Assembly (NCBI RefSeq): GCF_003332275.1
Contig: NZ_QOVA01000006.1
Location: 201,365-265,364, forward strand
Origin: Edaphovirga cremea
GTDB taxonomy: Bacteria; Pseudomonadota; Gammaproteobacteria; Enterobacterales; Enterobacteriaceae
Direction of reading: 5' to 3'
Length of the DNA stretch: 64,000 bases
The position numbers and the translations under genes are program-made. Position 1 is the stretch's first letter; each line of letters starts with the position of its first letter. Positions 34,772 to 45,147 of the stretch are shown one piece after another. The notes beneath the pieces were generated by a model. That model saw nothing but the letters and a program-made list of their open reading frames with translations. It was not told where the DNA came from and did no database searches.

Positions 34772-35353
34772 ATGGTCGAGAAAAGTATTGTTCAGGAAGC
34801 CAGGGATATTCAGCTCGCCATGGAACTTATTACCCTGGGCGCACGCTTGCAGATGTTGGAAAGTGAAACGCAGCTTAGCCGTGGGCGGTTGATCAAACTC
34901 TATAAAGAGCTGCGCGGCAGCCCGCCCCCAAAAGGAATGCTACCTTTCTCGACTGACTGGTTTATGACGTGGGAACAGAACATTCACTCGTCAATGTTTT
35001 ACAACGCCTATCGGTTCCTGATGAAAAATGGCGGATGCAACGGGGTTGAGGCAGTTATCAAGGCTTACAGGCTCTGCCTGGAGCAATGTCCACAACAGCC
35101 CGGCGAACCCCCGGTACTGGCTCTGACCCGCGCATGGACGCTGGTTCGTTTTGTCGACAGTGGGATGTTGCAACTCTCCCCATGCAACTGCTGCGGTGGC
35201 TCATTCGTCACGCACGCGCATCATCCAGTCAACGGCTTTGTTTGCAGCCTATGCCAGCCGCCTTCACGCGCAGTAAAAAAACGTAAACTTTCCCCGCAAC
35301 TGGCCGATATTATTCCTCAACGGCTGGACGAAAAGGTCAAGCACGCAGTGTGA
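34772..35353 (+). CDS. flhC: Flagellar master regulator FlhC
   Basis: 193 residues, DNA-binding partner of FlhD. The C-terminal zinc site is visible as CNCC near residue 138-141 and CSLC near 159-162. AAGGGC precedes the ATG. The last 70 bases of the gene hold a sigma-28 promoter for motA. Confidence 0.96.
   Translation: MVEKSIVQEARDIQLAMELITLGARLQMLESETQLSRGRLIKLYKELRGSPPPKGMLPFSTDWFMTWEQNIHSSMFYNAYRFLMKNGGCNGVEAVIKAYRLCLEQCPQQPGEPPVLALTRAWTLVRFVDSGMLQLSPCNCCGGSFVTHAHHPVNGFVCSLCQPPSRAVKKRKLSPQLADIIPQRLDEKVKHAV
35284..35310 (+). promoter_or_regulatory. Sigma-28 (FliA) promoter for motAB-cheAW, inside flhC
   Basis: TAAACTTT, an 11-base spacer and GCCGATAT match the sigma-28 consensus TAAAGTTT-N11-GCCGATAA with two mismatches. 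It lies about 100 bases before motA, within the end of flhC, so the motility/chemotaxis genes can be class 3. Confidence 0.8.
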
Positions 35354-35408
35354 GCACGCAGTCTGGACTACACCCCGCCTCACAACCACATTCTATAAGG
35401 GAATTATT

Positions 35409-36296
35409 GTGCTAGTTATTATTGGTTACATCGTGGTCTTGGGCGCGGTATTGGGTGGTTACATGATGGTCGGCGGTCATCTTGGTGCGCTTTATCAACC
35501 TGCGGAATTCCTGATCATCGCGGGCGCGGGCATTGGGGCATTTATCGTCGGCAACAACGGTAAATCCATCAAAGCCACTATGCGCGCGCTGCCAAAAATG
35601 ATGCGCCGCTCCAAATACAACAAATCCCTGTACATGGATCTGATGGCCCTGCTTTTCCGCTTGCTGGCAAAATCCCGTCAGCAGGGCATGCTGTCGTTGG
35701 AGCGTGACATTGATAATCCCAAAGAAAGTGAAATTTTCTCTAACTATCCCCGCATTCTTGCCGATAACGATCTTGTTGAGTTTATTACGGATTATTTGCG
35801 ACTGATGGTGAGCGGGAATATGAATGCTTTCGAGATCGAAGCCCTGATGGATGAAGAAATCGAGACCTGCGAGCAGGAGAATGAAGTGCCTGCGGGCAGT
35901 CTGGCCATGGTGGGTGACTCTCTGCCAGCATTCGGTATTGTTGCGGCGGTGATGGGCGTGGTGCATGCGCTGGCTTCTGCCGATCGTCCCGCTGCCGAAC
36001 TGGGCGCGTTAATCGCCCATGCCATGGTCGGCACCTTCCTTGGCATTCTGTTGGCATATGGTTTCATCTCACCGTTGGCAACGTTGCTGCGGCAGAAAAG
36101 CGCCGAGAACATCAAGATGATGCAGTGTATCAAAGTCACGCTGCTCTCAAGCCTGAATGGCTATGCGCCGCAAATCGCCGTCGAGTTTGGCCGTAAGACG
36201 CTTTACACCAGTGAGCGACCCTCCTTTATTGAACTGGAAGAGCACGTACGTCAGGCGAAAGCGCCAGCCCAGCAGAGGGTGGAAGAAGAGGCATGA
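35409..36296 (+). CDS. motA: Flagellar motor stator protein MotA
   Basis: 295-residue inner-membrane protein of the proton-driven stator. Four hydrophobic segments (about 1-22, 34-50, 172-192, 203-225). It starts with GTG at 35409 after AAGGGA. The cytoplasmic loop has [17 protein letters not shown], and [14 protein letters not shown] and [20 protein letters not shown] in the last helices are near-invariant. The ATGA overlap with motB couples the two stator genes. Confidence 0.97.
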   Translation: MLVIIGYIVVLGAVLGGYMMVGGHLGALYQPAEFLIIAGAGIGAFIVGNNGKSIKATMRALPKMMRRSKYNKSLYMDLMALLFRLLAKSRQQGMLSLERDIDNPKESEIFSNYPRILADNDLVEFITDYLRLMVSGNMNAFEIEALMDEEIETCEQENEVPAGSLAMVGDSLPAFGIVAAVMGVVHALASADRPAAELGALIAHAMVGTFLGILLAYGFISPLATLLRQKSAENIKMMQCIKVTLLSSLNGYAPQIAVEFGRKTLYTSERPSFIELEEHVRQAKAPAQQRVEEEA

Positions 36297-37204
36297 AGCA
36301 CCAGGGCCATCCGATTGTTATTGTCAGAAAACGCAAGGCGAAGCACGGTGCTGGCCATCACGGGGGCTCGTGGAAAATTGCTTATGCTGACTTTATGACG
36401 GCGATGATGGCATTTTTTCTGGTGATGTGGCTGATTTCGATCGCCAGCCCGCAAGAGCTGACCAGAATTGCCGAGTATTTCCGCACCCCGCTGAAGGTTG
36501 CGCTGACCGGAGGCCACCGCAGCAGCGACAGCGAAAGCCCGATTCCCGGTGGTGGCGATGATGTCACGCAGAAAGAGGGCGAAATCCGCAAAATCATTGA
36601 GCGCAGTGAAAAGATTGCCGAAAACGCCAGACTGCAAAAGCTGCATGAAGATCTCGATCAACTGATTGAATCCGATCCACGGTTACGTGCACTGCGCCCG
36701 CATCTGCTGATTAATCTTACCGACGAAGGGTTGCGAATCCAGATCATTGATAGCCAGAACCGCCCGATGTTCCGCACTGGCAGTGCCGAAGTGGAACCCT
36801 ACATGGGCGATATTTTACGCGCCATGGCACCGGTTCTGGACGACTTTCCCAACAAGATCAGTTTGGCGGGGCATACCGATGACATGCCTTATGCCACCGG
36901 TGAACGTTATTACAGCAACTGGGAGCTCTCCGCCGATCGTGCCAACGCCTCACGCCGCGAATTGACGGCGGGCGGATTGACTGAAGGCAAAGTGCTGCGG
37001 GTGATGGGATTATCCTCCACGATGCAACTGAAACACCATCAGGCTGGCGACGCCATCAACCGGCGGATCAGCATTCTGGTGCTCAACAAGCAGGCCCAGC
37101 AGAGCATCGAACACGAAAATTCGGAAAGTGAGGCGGTCGAGATTAATCAGGCTGGCGGCCTTACCTCATTTAAGCCGCGACTCACAGCAGAGGTGATACC
37201 GTGA
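36293..37204 (+). CDS. motB: Flagellar motor stator protein MotB
   Basis: 303 residues. A single membrane segment (about 28-50) carries the proton-accepting Asp33 in [17 protein letters not shown]. The C-terminal OmpA-like domain (about 150-265) binds peptidoglycan and has [27 protein letters not shown] split over residues 198-224. It overlaps cheA by 4 bases (GTGA). Confidence 0.97.
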   Translation: MKHQGHPIVIVRKRKAKHGAGHHGGSWKIAYADFMTAMMAFFLVMWLISIASPQELTRIAEYFRTPLKVALTGGHRSSDSESPIPGGGDDVTQKEGEIRKIIERSEKIAENARLQKLHEDLDQLIESDPRLRALRPHLLINLTDEGLRIQIIDSQNRPMFRTGSAEVEPYMGDILRAMAPVLDDFPNKISLAGHTDDMPYATGERYYSNWELSADRANASRRELTAGGLTEGKVLRVMGLSSTMQLKHHQAGDAINRRISILVLNKQAQQSIEHENSESEAVEINQAGGLTSFKPRLTAEVIP

Positions 37205-39261
37205 GCATGGATATAAGTGCTTTTTATCAAACGTTTTTCGATGAAGCCGACGAACTGCTGGCGGACATGGAACAGCATTTGCTGTTGCTCGATCCCATCG
37301 CACCGGATATTGAACAGCTCAACGCCATTTTTCGCGCAGCGCATTCAATCAAGGGCGGGGCTGCGACCTTCGGATTTTCGGTGTTACAGGAAACCACCCA
37401 CTTGTTGGAAAACCTGTTGGATGGTGCGCGGCGCAGCGAAATGCGCCTCAGCACTGAGATCATCAACCTGTTTTTGGAAACGAAAGATATTATGCAGGAG
37501 CAGTTGGACGCCTATAAATCCACGCAGGATCCGGACGCAGCCAGTTTTGAATACATCTGCGCCGCGTTGAGGCAACTGGCCCTGGAAGCGCAGGAGGGCG
37601 AGCTTCACTCGGCCACGTCAGCCAACGACAGTGAGTCCGACGTTTCCGCTGCCACACCGGCCGTTGGCAAAGACAACGGGGCGTTGCGAATCTGCCTGTC
37701 TGACCTGAAAGCGCAGGAAATCCCGCTGATGCTGGAAGAGCTCGCCAACCTCGGTGAGGTTCTTGAATCAGAACAAACGGACACGAGCCTGGAAGCCACG
37801 CTGAAAACCTCGGTCAGTGAAGACGATATCTGCGCCGTATTGTGTTTTGTCCTGGAACCGGATCAGATCAGTTTTGACCGCGCGAGTACGGCGGCCAATG
37901 ACACCGATGCGGCGAAACTGGCTTGTGTAGCGGCTAATGTGACGGAGAAAATAGGTCACGTTGCCGACGCGATTCCTGCTGGCGCCGCTGCCCCTGTTGC
38001 GCCATCGCCTGCGTCAATCGCTGATGCCCCACGTACCGCGCGTGCACCCAAGGCCGCCGAATCGAGCAGTATCCGCGTGGCAGTTGAAAAGGTCGATCAA
38101 CTGATCAATCTGGTCGGGGAACTGGTGATCACCCAATCGATGCTGGCCCAGCGTTCTGATTCACTCGATCCGGTTGCGCATGGCGACCTGCTCAATAGCA
38201 TGAGCCAGCTTGAGCGCAATGCCCGCGATTTGCAGGAGTCGGTGATGTCCATCCGCATGATGCCGATGGAGTATGTTTTCAGCCGTTTCCCTCGTTTGGT
38301 ACGCGATCTGGCCAGTAAATTGAACAAACAGGTGGAACTGACGCAGATTGGCAGTTCGACCGAACTGGATAAGAGCCTGATTGAACGGATTATCGATCCG
38401 CTGACGCATCTGGTACGCAACAGTCTGGATCACGGCATCGAAGATCCTGAGACCCGCGTCGCCAACGGTAAAAGTCCGGTCGGCAACCTGACGCTGTCCG
38501 CCGAACATCAGGGCGGCAATATCTGTATCGAAGTGATTGACGACGGTGCCGGTCTTAACCGCGAGAAGATTCTTGCCAAAGCCGCGTCACAGGGCTTGCC
38601 GGTCAGCGAGAACATGTCAGACGAAGACGTGGGCATGCTGATTTTTGCCCCTGGATTCTCAACCGCCGAGCAGGTGACTGACGTTTCTGGCCGTGGCGTG
38701 GGTATGGATGTGGTCAAGCGGAATATCCAGGAGATGGGGGGCCATGTAGAAGTGCATTCCCAGCCGCAAAAAGGCACGTCGATCCGCATAATGTTACCGC
38801 TGACGCTGGCAATTCTGGACGGCATGTCGGTGAAAGTGAACGAAGAGGTCTTTATTCTGCCGCTGAATGCCGTGATGGAATCGCTGCAACCGCTGGCGGA
38901 AGATTTGCATCCACTGGCCGGTGGGGAACGGGTGCTGCAAGTGCGTGGGGAATATTTACCACTGGTTGAACTGTACCGCGTGTTCGATGTCGAGGGGGCA
39001 AAAACCGAGGCCACGCAGGGCATTGTTGTCATTCTGCAAAGTGCCGGACGCCGCTATGCGCTATTGGTGGATCAACTGATCGGCCAGCATCAGGTGGTAG
39101 TCAAGAATCTGGAAAGCAACTATCGCAAGGTACCGGGTATTTCTGCCGCCACTATTCTCGGCGACGGTAGTGTCGCGCTGATCGTTGATGTTTCGGCGTT
39201 GCAGGCTTTGAACCGAAAAAAGCTGGCATACCCGTCATACTTCAAGCTACAGATGCGTTGA
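37201..39261 (+). CDS. cheA: Chemotaxis histidine kinase CheA
   Basis: 686 residues. Order: HPt domain with the phosphorylated His48 (RAAHSIKGG), CheY/CheB-binding P2 (about 155-230), an Ala/Pro-rich linker, dimerisation P3, the kinase domain ([28 protein letters not shown]) and the CheW-like P5. It starts with GTG at 37201, giving the family N-terminus [17 protein letters not shown]. Oddity: after ALQALNRKK the usual tail is replaced by [11 protein letters not shown], which is encoded by the left end of an ERIC element (39228-39351) that also gives the stop codon. Confidence 0.96.
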   Translation: MSMDISAFYQTFFDEADELLADMEQHLLLLDPIAPDIEQLNAIFRAAHSIKGGAATFGFSVLQETTHLLENLLDGARRSEMRLSTEIINLFLETKDIMQEQLDAYKSTQDPDAASFEYICAALRQLALEAQEGELHSATSANDSESDVSAATPAVGKDNGALRICLSDLKAQEIPLMLEELANLGEVLESEQTDTSLEATLKTSVSEDDICAVLCFVLEPDQISFDRASTAANDTDAAKLACVAANVTEKIGHVADAIPAGAAAPVAPSPASIADAPRTARAPKAAESSSIRVAVEKVDQLINLVGELVITQSMLAQRSDSLDPVAHGDLLNSMSQLERNARDLQESVMSIRMMPMEYVFSRFPRLVRDLASKLNKQVELTQIGSSTELDKSLIERIIDPLTHLVRNSLDHGIEDPETRVANGKSPVGNLTLSAEHQGGNICIEVIDDGAGLNREKILAKAASQGLPVSENMSDEDVGMLIFAPGFSTAEQVTDVSGRGVGMDVVKRNIQEMGGHVEVHSQPQKGTSIRIMLPLTLAILDGMSVKVNEEVFILPLNAVMESLQPLAEDLHPLAGGERVLQVRGEYLPLVELYRVFDVEGAKTEATQGIVVILQSAGRRYALLVDQLIGQHQVVVKNLESNYRKVPGISAATILGDGSVALIVDVSALQALNRKKLAYPSYFKLQMR

Positions 39262-39351
39262 CTGCGGCCTCAAACCCCAGTCACATAGTAATCTATGCTC
39301 CTGGGGATTTTCGGCCTTGTCGCCTTCCTGTAACTCGAATTATTTAGGGTA
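39228..39351. repeat. ERIC element overlapping the cheA 3' end
   Basis: The left end ATACCCGTCATACTTCAAGC lies inside cheA. The core has CCCCAGTCACATAG and ATGCTCCTGGGGA (the ERIC1R/ERIC2 primer regions). The right end AACTCGAATTATTTAGGGTA closes a 124-base element, close to the 126-127-base consensus length. Confidence 0.85.
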
Positions 39352-39353
39352 GG

Positions 39354-39400
39354 TATCCCGTCGAACTTCGAACTACAGATGCGTTGACTGCGGTCTCCTG
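39354..39400. repeat. Partial second ERIC left end
   Basis: TATCCCGTCGAACTTCGAAC then CTACAGATGCGTTGACTGCGG repeats the first 40 bases of the adjacent ERIC with few changes; 21 of the bases are identical to 39247-39267. It is a tandem, truncated copy in the cheA-cheW gap. Confidence 0.7.
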
Positions 39401-39438
39401 AAGGGTACACACATTTTTGATTAATTAAGGGTAACAAC

Positions 39439-39936
39439 ATGGCAGGACTTGCAACCGTGGCAAAGCTGGCGGGTGAAACTGTAGGGCAGGAGTTCCTGAT
39501 TTTTACGTTGGGCGATGAAGAATACGGTATCGATATTCTCAAAGTGCAGGAAATTCGCGGTTACGATCAGGTCACGCGTATCGCCAATACCCCGGCATTC
39601 ATCAAAGGCGTGACCAATCTGCGTGGCGTGATCGTCCCGATCATCGATCTGCGGGTTAAATTCGCCCAGCAAAACGTGGTGTACAACGAAAACACCGTGG
39701 TGATCGTACTGAATTTTGAACAGCGCGTGGTGGGCATTGTCGTTGACGGCGTTTCAGACGTGCTGTCGTTGAGCGCCGATCAGATTCGCCCGGCACCGCA
39801 ATTTGCCGTCACGATGAAAACCGAGTACCTCACGGGTCTCGGTTCGCTGGGCGAAAGGATGCTGATTCTGGTTGACATCGAAAAACTGCTGAGCAGTGAA
39901 GAGATGGAATTGATCGAGACCGTCGCGACCGCCTGA
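39439..39936 (+). CDS. cheW: Chemotaxis coupling protein CheW
   Basis: 165-residue scaffold linking receptors to CheA. Two small beta-barrel subdomains, with [20 protein letters not shown] at the start and [14 protein letters not shown] in the middle, all typical. It follows cheA after a 177-base gap filled by ERIC sequence; in E. coli the gap is a few bases. AAGGGT is the ribosome-binding site. Confidence 0.97.
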   Translation: MAGLATVAKLAGETVGQEFLIFTLGDEEYGIDILKVQEIRGYDQVTRIANTPAFIKGVTNLRGVIVPIIDLRVKFAQQNVVYNENTVVIVLNFEQRVVGIVVDGVSDVLSLSADQIRPAPQFAVTMKTEYLTGLGSLGERMLILVDIEKLLSSEEMELIETVATA

Positions 39937-39999
39937 TCCCCTCCGGGACGCGGTCAGCCGCGTCCCAGCCTCTTTCCCACTCTTTCCGCTTATTTGCCA

Positions 40000-40026
40000 T
40001 AAAGTTCCCCCCCGCCATGCCGATAA
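40000..40026 (+). promoter_or_regulatory. Sigma-28 (FliA) promoter for tar
   Basis: TAAAGTTC, an 11-base spacer and a perfect GCCGATAA, 34 bases before the tar ATG. It should make tar-cheRBYZ a class 3 transcription unit. Confidence 0.92.
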
Positions 40027-40059
40027 CAGTGTCAGTCAGATCATTTAACAAGGGATAGC

Positions 40060-41736
40060 ATGTTTAAGCGAATGAAAGTCGTCACCAGTATTGCCATTAT
40101 GCTGGTGTTGTTCGGCGCTCTGCAATTAGCCTCCGGCGGTCTGTTTTTTGGTGCATTGAAGGAAGATAAAGAAAATTTCACAACCTCACAGCTGATTCGT
40201 CAGCAGCAGGCAGAATTGAATGCCAGTTGGATATATTTACTGCAAACCCGTAACACCCTGAACCGCGCCGGTATCCGTTTTATGCTGGATGCAAACCAGA
40301 TGGGCAACGGGGCGACGGTGAAGGATCTGGTGGATATCGCGCAGAAAGATTTAAAGATAGCTGCCCAGCACTATGCCAACTATCAGAAAATCCCCCTCGA
40401 CCCGAGCCAGGATCCCCGTGCAGCCGACGAGGTGAAAAAGAATTATGAAATCCTGCATGGCGCACTGTCCGAACTGATCGAATTGATCGGCATTGGTCGT
40501 ATCAACGACTTTTTCGATCAACCGACGCAGGGTTTTCAGGAAGGTTTTGAAAAGGCTTTCGTCAGCTATATCGCCCATAACGATCAACTCTACAATAATG
40601 CCGTCAACGGCAGCCAGAAATCCTTCACCAACGCGATTTGGGTGTTGGGAACCGTCTTTGCGCTGGTGGTGCTGGTGATTATTTGTGCGTGGATGGGTAT
40701 CCAGCACATCCTGATCCGGCCATTGAAGGTGCTGATCGACCACATCAAATATATTGCCAGCGGTGACCTGACGCATCCGATCGTCGTCGAAAGCCGCAAT
40801 GAAATGGGGCAACTCGCGGCCAGTTTGCATCACATGCAAACCGAACTGATCGCTACCGTCAGCGGTGTACGCCACGGCGCGGATGCGATCTACAGCGGTG
40901 TCAGCGAGATTTCTGCGGGCAATAACGATCTCTCCTCGCGTACCGAGCAGCAGGCATCTTCCCTGGAAGAGACGGCTGCCAGCATGGAACAACTGACCGC
41001 GACGGTGAAACAGAATGCCGAAAATGCCCGTCAGGCCAGCCAACTGGCATTGAGCGCCTCCGAAACGGCGCAGAAGGGCGGCAAAGTTGTCGCGAACGTG
41101 GTGCAAACCATGCATGAGATTGCGGGCAGTTCGCAGAAGATTGCCGACATTACCGGCGTGATCGACGGCATCGCCTTCCAGACAAACATTCTCGCGCTGA
41201 ATGCGGCAGTCGAAGCGGCGCGCGCCGGTGAACAAGGGCGTGGTTTTGCTGTTGTTGCCGGTGAAGTTCGCAATCTGGCGCAACGCAGCGCGCAGGCCGC
41301 AAAAGAGATCAAAGGGTTGATTGAAGACTCAGTCAGCCGCGTCGATACCGGTTCCGTGCTGGTTGAAAGTGCAGGCGACACCATGACCGATATCGTCAAT
41401 GCGGTGACCCGTGTCACCGACATCATGGGGGAAATCGCGTCGGCGTCCGACGAACAGAGCCGTGGTATCGAGCAGGTGGGACTGGCTGTGACCGAGATGG
41501 ATCGGGTGACGCAACAGAACGCCGCGCTGGTGGAAGAGTCCGCCTCAGCCGCCGCCGCACTGGAAGAACAGGCCAGCCTGTTAACGCAGTCGGTGGCCGT
41601 ATTCCGCCTGAACGCAGAAACACACACGACCCCGGCACAACCATCAGGTATGGGCAAAACAGTGCTTACCCCGGCACCGCAAGGGTCGAAAAAACCCGTC
41701 ACTGCGCAATCAAACGCAAATTGGGAAACCTTCTAA
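40060..41736 (+). CDS. tar: Methyl-accepting chemotaxis receptor Tar
   Basis: 558 residues: membrane segment 1 (about 8-31), periplasmic four-helix domain, membrane segment 2 (about 190-213), HAMP, and cytoplasmic methylation/signalling helices with the invariant [20 protein letters not shown] (start near residue 370). The aspartate-binding arginines are in the Tar positions Arg64, Arg69 and Arg73 ([14 protein letters not shown]), and FFDQPTQG gives the binding threonine. The C-terminal NWETF pentapeptide docks CheR and CheB. It is the only receptor in the chemotaxis operon here; no tap or tsr is present in the window. Confidence 0.94.
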   Translation: MFKRMKVVTSIAIMLVLFGALQLASGGLFFGALKEDKENFTTSQLIRQQQAELNASWIYLLQTRNTLNRAGIRFMLDANQMGNGATVKDLVDIAQKDLKIAAQHYANYQKIPLDPSQDPRAADEVKKNYEILHGALSELIELIGIGRINDFFDQPTQGFQEGFEKAFVSYIAHNDQLYNNAVNGSQKSFTNAIWVLGTVFALVVLVIICAWMGIQHILIRPLKVLIDHIKYIASGDLTHPIVVESRNEMGQLAASLHHMQTELIATVSGVRHGADAIYSGVSEISAGNNDLSSRTEQQASSLEETAASMEQLTATVKQNAENARQASQLALSASETAQKGGKVVANVVQTMHEIAGSSQKIADITGVIDGIAFQTNILALNAAVEAARAGEQGRGFAVVAGEVRNLAQRSAQAAKEIKGLIEDSVSRVDTGSVLVESAGDTMTDIVNAVTRVTDIMGEIASASDEQSRGIEQVGLAVTEMDRVTQQNAALVEESASAAAALEEQASLLTQSVAVFRLNAETHTTPAQPSGMGKTVLTPAPQGSKKPVTAQSNANWETF

Positions 41737-41750
41737 ATCGACCAGCACCG

Positions 41751-41780
41751 CAACCGCCCGGCGTATTTGCCGGGCGGTTG
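41751..41780 (+). repeat. Perfect 12-base hairpin between tar and cheR
   Basis: CAACCGCCCGGC and GCCGGGCGGTTG pair fully across a 6-base loop, 15 bases after the tar stop. No T run follows, so it is more likely an RNA-stabilising or partial attenuation element than a full terminator. Confidence 0.6.
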
Positions 41781-41872
41781 GAGAAAATTGAATGACTCAC
41801 CCGCGTCAGCAGTAAAGGAACACAGAGATTGGGCAACATCACAGCGTTTTCCTTGGGTGTAAAGGCGGGTAT

Positions 41873-42745
41873 ATGACGAAACAACCACCGGGCAATACCT
41901 CGGATACGTTGTCGATCATGGCGCAGATGGTGCAACGTCTGCCGTTATCTGACGTGCATTTCCGGCGCATTAGCCAACTCATCTACCAGCGTGCCGGCAT
42001 CGTGCTGGCCGATCATAAAAGAGAGATGGTCTACAACCGTCTGGTCAGGCGGTTGCGTCTGCTCGGCGTTAGCGATTTTGGTCAGTACCTCGCGCTGCTG
42101 GAGAACGATCCCAACAGTGCAGAATGGCAGGCATTTATCAATGCACTGACGACCAACCTGACGGCCTTTTTCCGTGAGGCGCACCATTTCCCGATTCTGG
42201 CGGAACATGCCCGCTCGCGTCCCAACGGCTATAGCGTCTGGAGCACGGCGGCATCGACGGGTGAAGAACCCTATTCGATTGCCATCACGCTCAGCGAAGT
42301 GTTGGGCAATCGCGCCAGTGGTTGTCAGGTATGGGCCAGTGATATCGACACCCAGGTGTTGGAAAAGGCAACGGCGGGCGTTTACCGCCAGGATGAGCTC
42401 AGGACGTTGAGTCCGCAGCAGTTCCAGCGCTTCTTCCTGCGCGGTACGGGTCCGCATGACGGACTGGTGCGGGTCAGGCCGGAACTGGCGGCGATGGTGA
42501 ACTTCCAGTCGCTCAACCTGCTGGCACCCGAATGGCCATTGCCCGGGCAGTTTGATGCCATATTTTGCCGCAACGTCATGATCTATTTCGACAAAGAGAC
42601 GCAGGAGCGCATTTTGCGGCGCTTTGTTCCGTTACTCAAACCGGGTGGGCTGATGTTTGCCGGCCATTCTGAAAACTTCAGCCAAATCAGCCGGGAATTC
42701 TACTTGCGCGGTCAAACCGTGTATGGCCTGGCCAGGGAGAGGTAA
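41873..42745 (+). CDS. cheR: Chemotaxis methyltransferase CheR
   Basis: 290 residues. Methylates receptor glutamates with SAM. N-terminal helical domain, then the SAM fold with [15 protein letters not shown] and [12 protein letters not shown], and [11 protein letters not shown] late in the protein. It is bound by the NWETF tail of Tar. The stop overlaps the cheB start by one base (TAATG). Confidence 0.96.
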   Translation: MTKQPPGNTSDTLSIMAQMVQRLPLSDVHFRRISQLIYQRAGIVLADHKREMVYNRLVRRLRLLGVSDFGQYLALLENDPNSAEWQAFINALTTNLTAFFREAHHFPILAEHARSRPNGYSVWSTAASTGEEPYSIAITLSEVLGNRASGCQVWASDIDTQVLEKATAGVYRQDELRTLSPQQFQRFFLRGTGPHDGLVRVRPELAAMVNFQSLNLLAPEWPLPGQFDAIFCRNVMIYFDKETQERILRRFVPLLKPGGLMFAGHSENFSQISREFYLRGQTVYGLARER

Positions 42746-43794
42746 TGAATAAAATCAGAGTATTGAGCGTTGATGATTCCGCGCTTATGCGCCAGTTGAT
42801 GACCGAAATCATCAACAGCCATCCCGATATGGAGATGGTGGCGACGGCACCCGATCCTCTGGTCGCCCGTGATTTAATCAAGAAATTCAATCCGGATGTG
42901 TTGACGCTGGATGTCGAAATGCCGCGCATGGACGGGCTGGACTTTCTGGAAAAACTGATGCGTCTGCGTCCGATGCCGGTAGTTATGGTGTCATCGCTGA
43001 CGGGCAAAGGATCGGAGATCACCCTGCGTGCACTCGAACTGGGGGCGATCGATTTCGTTACCAAACCGCAGTTGGGGATCCGCGAAGGGATGTTGGCATA
43101 CAGCGAGATGATTGCCGAGAAGATCCGTACCGCCTCGAAAGCGCGCCTCACGCAGCGCAATCAGGCGACCGATCCTAAATTGCTCAGCAACACGCCGCTG
43201 CTCAGCAGTGAAAAGTTGATAGTCATCGGATCGTCAACCGGCGGCACCGAGGCCATTCGCCATGTGCTGCAACCGCTGCCACCCACCAGCCCGGCGCTGA
43301 TGATCACCCAGCATATGCCGCCAGGGTTCACCCGCTCCTTTGCCGATCGGCTGAACAAACTGTGCCAAATCACTGTGAAAGAGGCCGAGGATGGCGAACG
43401 GGTATTGCCCGGCCATGCGTACATTGCACCGGGCGATCGGCATATGGAACTGGCGCGCAGCGGTGCCAACTATCTGGTCAGGATCCACGATGGCGCGGCG
43501 GTAAACCGGCATCGTCCCTCGGTGGATGTACTGTTCCGTTCGGTGGCGCACTACGCCGGACGCAATGCGGTGGGGGTGATCCTCACCGGAATGGGTAACG
43601 ATGGCGCGGCGGGGATGCTGGAAATGCACCGCGCGGGCGCTTATACGCTGGCGCAAAACGAGGCCAGTTGCGTGGTGTTTGGTATGCCACGCGAGGCGAT
43701 TGCCAGCGGCGGGGTCAGCGAAGTGGTGGATCTCAGCCAGATGAGTCAGCGCATGCTGGCGCAGATCTCCGCTGGGCAGGCATTACGTATTTAG
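42745..43794 (+). CDS. cheB: Chemotaxis methylesterase CheB
   Basis: 349 residues. Receiver domain with the phosphoacceptor Asp56 ([10 protein letters not shown]), a linker, and the C-terminal methylesterase with the catalytic Ser in [10 protein letters not shown], His in TQHMPPGFT and Asp in GMGNDGA. It removes methyl groups from receptors and is activated by CheA. Confidence 0.97.
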   Translation: MNKIRVLSVDDSALMRQLMTEIINSHPDMEMVATAPDPLVARDLIKKFNPDVLTLDVEMPRMDGLDFLEKLMRLRPMPVVMVSSLTGKGSEITLRALELGAIDFVTKPQLGIREGMLAYSEMIAEKIRTASKARLTQRNQATDPKLLSNTPLLSSEKLIVIGSSTGGTEAIRHVLQPLPPTSPALMITQHMPPGFTRSFADRLNKLCQITVKEAEDGERVLPGHAYIAPGDRHMELARSGANYLVRIHDGAAVNRHRPSVDVLFRSVAHYAGRNAVGVILTGMGNDGAAGMLEMHRAGAYTLAQNEASCVVFGMPREAIASGGVSEVVDLSQMSQRMLAQISAGQALRI

Positions 43795-43882
43795 GGATCT
43801 GACCGGATGCGATTGATGCGCAATAGAGATCCTCGGCGACACATTAGTGGCTTTTGATGAGCATAAAACCTTAGGAGCAAAT

Positions 43883-44272
43883 ATGGCGGATAAGAATCTC
43901 AGATTTCTGGTGGTTGACGACTTTTCTACGATGCGTCGAATCGTCAGGAATTTGTTGAAAGAGTTGGGCTTCAACAACGTTGAAGAAGCGGAAGACGGGG
44001 CTGAAGCACTGAACAAGCTGCGCGCGGGCGGGTTTGATTTTGTGGTGTCCGACTGGAACATGCCGAACATCGATGGACTGCAACTGTTGCAAGCCATCCG
44101 TGGCGATGCCGCACTGTCAGCGCTGCCGGTATTGATGGTCACGGCGGAAGCCAAAAAAGAGAACATCATTGCGGCAGCACAAGCAGGGGCCAGTGGATAT
44201 GTGGTCAAACCCTTTACTGCGGCGACCCTCGAAGAAAAACTGAATAAGATTTTCGAAAAACTGGGCATGTAA
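43883..44272 (+). CDS. cheY: Chemotaxis response regulator CheY
   Basis: 129 residues from ATG 43883, which has AGGAG 7 bases upstream; the open frame extends 12 codons further without family similarity. Asp12-Asp13 (VDDFST), the phosphoacceptor Asp57 (SDWNMP), Thr87 (MVTAEA) and Lys109 (VVKPF) are all in the standard places. Phospho-CheY binds the motor switch and CheZ removes the phosphate. Confidence 0.97.
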   Translation: MADKNLRFLVVDDFSTMRRIVRNLLKELGFNNVEEAEDGAEALNKLRAGGFDFVVSDWNMPNIDGLQLLQAIRGDAALSALPVLMVTAEAKKENIIAAAQAGASGYVVKPFTAATLEEKLNKIFEKLGM

Positions 44273-44282
44273 GGAGGCGGGA

Positions 44283-44927
44283 ATGGCGATACATCAAATG
44301 CCAGAGCACGATGCGGCATCGGCAAGCGAGATTATTTCCCGCATCGGGCAGTTGACCCGTATGCTGCGCGACAGTATGCGCGAACTGGGGCTGGATCAGG
44401 CCATTGCGCAGGCAGCAGAGGCCATTCCCGACGCGCGCGATCGTCTGGATTATGTGGTAACAATGACTGCCCAGGCGGCTGAACGTGCGCTTAATTGCGT
44501 CGAAGCGGCACAACCGCGCCAGAACCAGCTCGAATCGGAGGCCAGGGCGCTGAAAGGGCGTTGGGATGAGTGGTTCGAAAATCCGCTTGAGTTGCCGGAG
44601 GCGCGGGTGTTGGTCACCGATACGCGCAACTATTTGGCAGAAGTGCCGGAGCATACGTCATTCACCAACGCGCAACTGTTGGAAATCATGATGGCGCAGG
44701 ATTTTCAGGATCTGACCGGTCAGGTCATCAAGCGCATGATGGATGTGGTGCAGGAAATTGAAAAACAGTTGCTGATGGTACTCATGGAAAATATCCCGGA
44801 TCAGCCGAGCAAACCAAAACGCGAAAACGACAGCCTGCTCAATGGCCCGCAACTCGACCAGAATGGCGTTGGGGTGGTTGCCAGCCAGGCACAGGTCGAT
44901 GATTTACTTGACAGTCTGGGTTTTTGA
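44283..44927 (+). CDS. cheZ: CheY-P phosphatase CheZ
   Basis: 214 residues. Long helical bundle with the catalytic-Gln region [16 protein letters not shown] and the C-terminal CheY-binding helix [13 protein letters not shown]. It ends the chemotaxis operon. Confidence 0.96.
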   Translation: MAIHQMPEHDAASASEIISRIGQLTRMLRDSMRELGLDQAIAQAAEAIPDARDRLDYVVTMTAQAAERALNCVEAAQPRQNQLESEARALKGRWDEWFENPLELPEARVLVTDTRNYLAEVPEHTSFTNAQLLEIMMAQDFQDLTGQVIKRMMDVVQEIEKQLLMVLMENIPDQPSKPKRENDSLLNGPQLDQNGVGVVASQAQVDDLLDSLGF

Positions 44928-44928
44928 A

Positions 44929-44991
44929 TGACGTTACAACGTCACGTTTTATCGTTCTACACCGGTCTGGGGACGCACATCGCAGACCGGT
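44929..44991 (+). terminator. Hairpins after cheZ
   Basis: TGACGTTacAACGTCA directly after the cheZ stop is followed by CGTTTT, and then ACCGGTCTG/CAGACCGGT forms a second 9-base stem. Neither has a long T run, so the terminator call is tentative. The remaining gap to flhB shows nothing else. Confidence 0.45.
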
Positions 44992-45147
44992 CATTCGTTA
45001 AATAACCCCTATTTACACCCGCTGTTCCCGCCATCGTTAGCCACCTTTTTTGTCATGCTAGCCAGCAAAATTGACCTCAATGCGCCCGTCCTGTCTTTAT
45101 TGGTCAGAACATTTTTGCCGGTACGCAATGAGAACTGGGTAACCTGA

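Noticed and set aside
40351..41283. A 310-codon minus-strand frame opposite tar
   Set aside because: Long only because of the codon bias of tar; its His/Gln/Arg-rich product resembles no protein family.
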